A DNA stretch of 64,000 bases, from the NCBI GenBank assembly GCA_030141605.1, contig JAQGDQ010000037.1:871001-935000 (forward strand), read 5' to 3'. A model generated the notes under the pieces. It worked only from the letters and a program-made list of their open reading frames with translations. It had not been told where the DNA came from and searched no databases. The translations under genes were made by a program, and so were the position numbers. Shown here piece after piece: positions 62,950 to 64,000 of the stretch; the first letter of the stretch is position 1, and each line of letters begins with the position of its first letter. This DNA comes from Tubiluchus corallicola (lineage: Eukaryota > Priapulida > Priapulimorpha > Priapulimorphida > Tubiluchidae).

Positions 62950-63415
62950 AAGGACATAAACCCTTCTTTTAAGGTCGTTGGTAGACACGATTACTAAACG
63001 ATTTCGTCATGTGTCACAAAGTAATTATCCATGGGATGTTGCTTTAGATCCCGGAATTTTGTTTACGAAAGCACTCACTGATTGTACAAAAAGTAACCAT
63101 AATCTCAAGCTGTGTGTTCCCAGAACGAACAAAAAAGGTTTTGGGTTTTTCTTCTCTACCCGTGTTGTTCAAGTATGGAATTCCTTACCCAGTTCTGTAA
63201 ATGAAGCACCTTTGGTCATTGCAAGCAATTCTAAACTTTTCAAAAATAGATTAAAGTTTCTGAATTTTGATAAATGGCTCGTGTATGATAGGCATGTGTA
63301 AGCAGCTCGTCTCTTTACGTCTCTTCCCAGTGCCCACGTTCAGTTGGTTTTATAAATTATTTTTTAACGTACATTTTTAATGTTTGTGAAATTAAATAAA
63401 AACTAAATAAATCGT
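62950..63415 (+). mobile_element. LINE 3' fragment, copy B, with C-terminal polyprotein remnant
   Basis: The frame at 62978-63301 encodes the C-terminus of a CR1/L2-type retrotransposon protein (LKLCVPRTNKKG, FFSTRVVQVWNSLPSSV, FKNRLKFLNFD, then stop). A short 3' UTR follows, ending in AATAAAAACTAAATAAA. The reverse-transcriptase domain itself is absent. It is a different family from the element at 3847-6143, which has LLWNSLP but a different surrounding sequence. Confidence 0.75.
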
Positions 63416-64000
63416 GCAAAATGTTCGAATAATATTTTTTGCCGTTTGAAAATCGTGTTCAGTTGTGACGTCATCGCTAACTGTGCTCATAGGTGGTTAA
63501 TTAATTTTCTAAGAAACTTGATTAATTATCAGAAACTTTTTGGCATTATTATAGATGATAATATGTATTCTTTCTTGATTTCCATAATTCTTATTTTCCT
63601 TTAACTAAAACAGTGGGTCTGTAAATGAAACCCATCCAAAAAGATATGGCATGAGTTAGCACCAGAGTATGAAAGAGATTAGCTCTGCGTACGAAAGAGA
63701 TCAGTGCAGTCACGCTCATTTGAAACCACGTCATGTACGTTTAGATCCAAGTATACAACTAGCACTTTTAGAGGAAGAAGAAATGATTAAATGTCGTGCT
63801 GCTACGAAGTCTTCATATTTGCTTGTAATCTTGTGGTTTATGTAGAACCTCAGCATAGACATCGAACCTCAAATGTTTTCAACTAAACCCGGAATAGTAG
63901 TAGTTTCAGTAAGTTAACAGTTGTCCAATTGATAATATAATGCAAAGAAAAGTTCAGAAGTCCTTTTTTGGCAACAATAACATGGAATGGTTGAAAGACT
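63416..64000. other. Intergenic DNA, nothing recognised
   Basis: There is a small plus-strand frame of about 60 codons near 63665-63845, with Arg/His and a run of four Glu. It matches nothing I recognise and could be chance. Confidence 0.4.

Overview
This is a 64 kb piece of an AT-rich, intron-rich animal nuclear genome. Split genes with GT-AG introns, metazoan families (beta-spectrin and Dispatched), non-LTR retrotransposons, hAT-type MITEs and long microsatellites all point to an animal, most likely an invertebrate. I cannot name the phylum from the sequence alone.

Layout. (1) 1-2893, plus strand: the last three coding exons of VPS39/VAM6, a HOPS-complex subunit. A decayed LINE fragment and a 644-bp hAT MITE sit in its introns. 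(2) 3847-about 6143, minus strand: a 5'-truncated non-LTR retrotransposon whose 665-codon reverse-transcriptase frame is still open. (3) 6144-18461: no recognisable coding sequence, but two stretches with more CpG (about 7.3-7.56 kb and 13.4-15.6 kb) that could hold promoters or untranslated first exons of the next gene. (4) 18462-43700, plus strand: a complete conventional beta-spectrin gene. I assembled 46 coding exons plus an optional 12-nt microexon; all junctions keep frame. The model totals 7032 nt, or 2343 aa: two CH domains, the spectrin-repeat rod, a charged tail and a C-terminal PH domain. An alternative first coding exon at 20013-20274 joins the same second exon in the same phase. 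Two introns use GC-AG sites. (5) 43701-46588: the shared 3' region between two convergent genes. (6) 50786-46589, minus strand: the last three exons (about 1127 codons) of a Dispatched-family RND/sterol-sensing-domain transporter, whose N-terminal exons I could not locate. (7) 50.8-64 kb: Dispatched upstream intron and/or intergenic DNA rich in repeats: (AC)n, (AAT)n and (GA)n tracts, a 33-bp minisatellite, a zero-spacer palindrome with 90-bp arms, a hairpin with perfect 24-bp arms, and two copies of a second LINE 3' end.

The three genes have unrelated housekeeping or developmental roles: endolysosomal tethering, the membrane skeleton, and release of lipid-modified Hedgehog. Nothing suggests co-regulation beyond proximity. 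I found no microbial-type system, CRISPR array or convincing tRNA/rRNA. The most useful new observations are the alternative spectrin N-terminus, the degenerate transport motif in Dispatched, the MITEs with target-site duplications, and the large palindrome.
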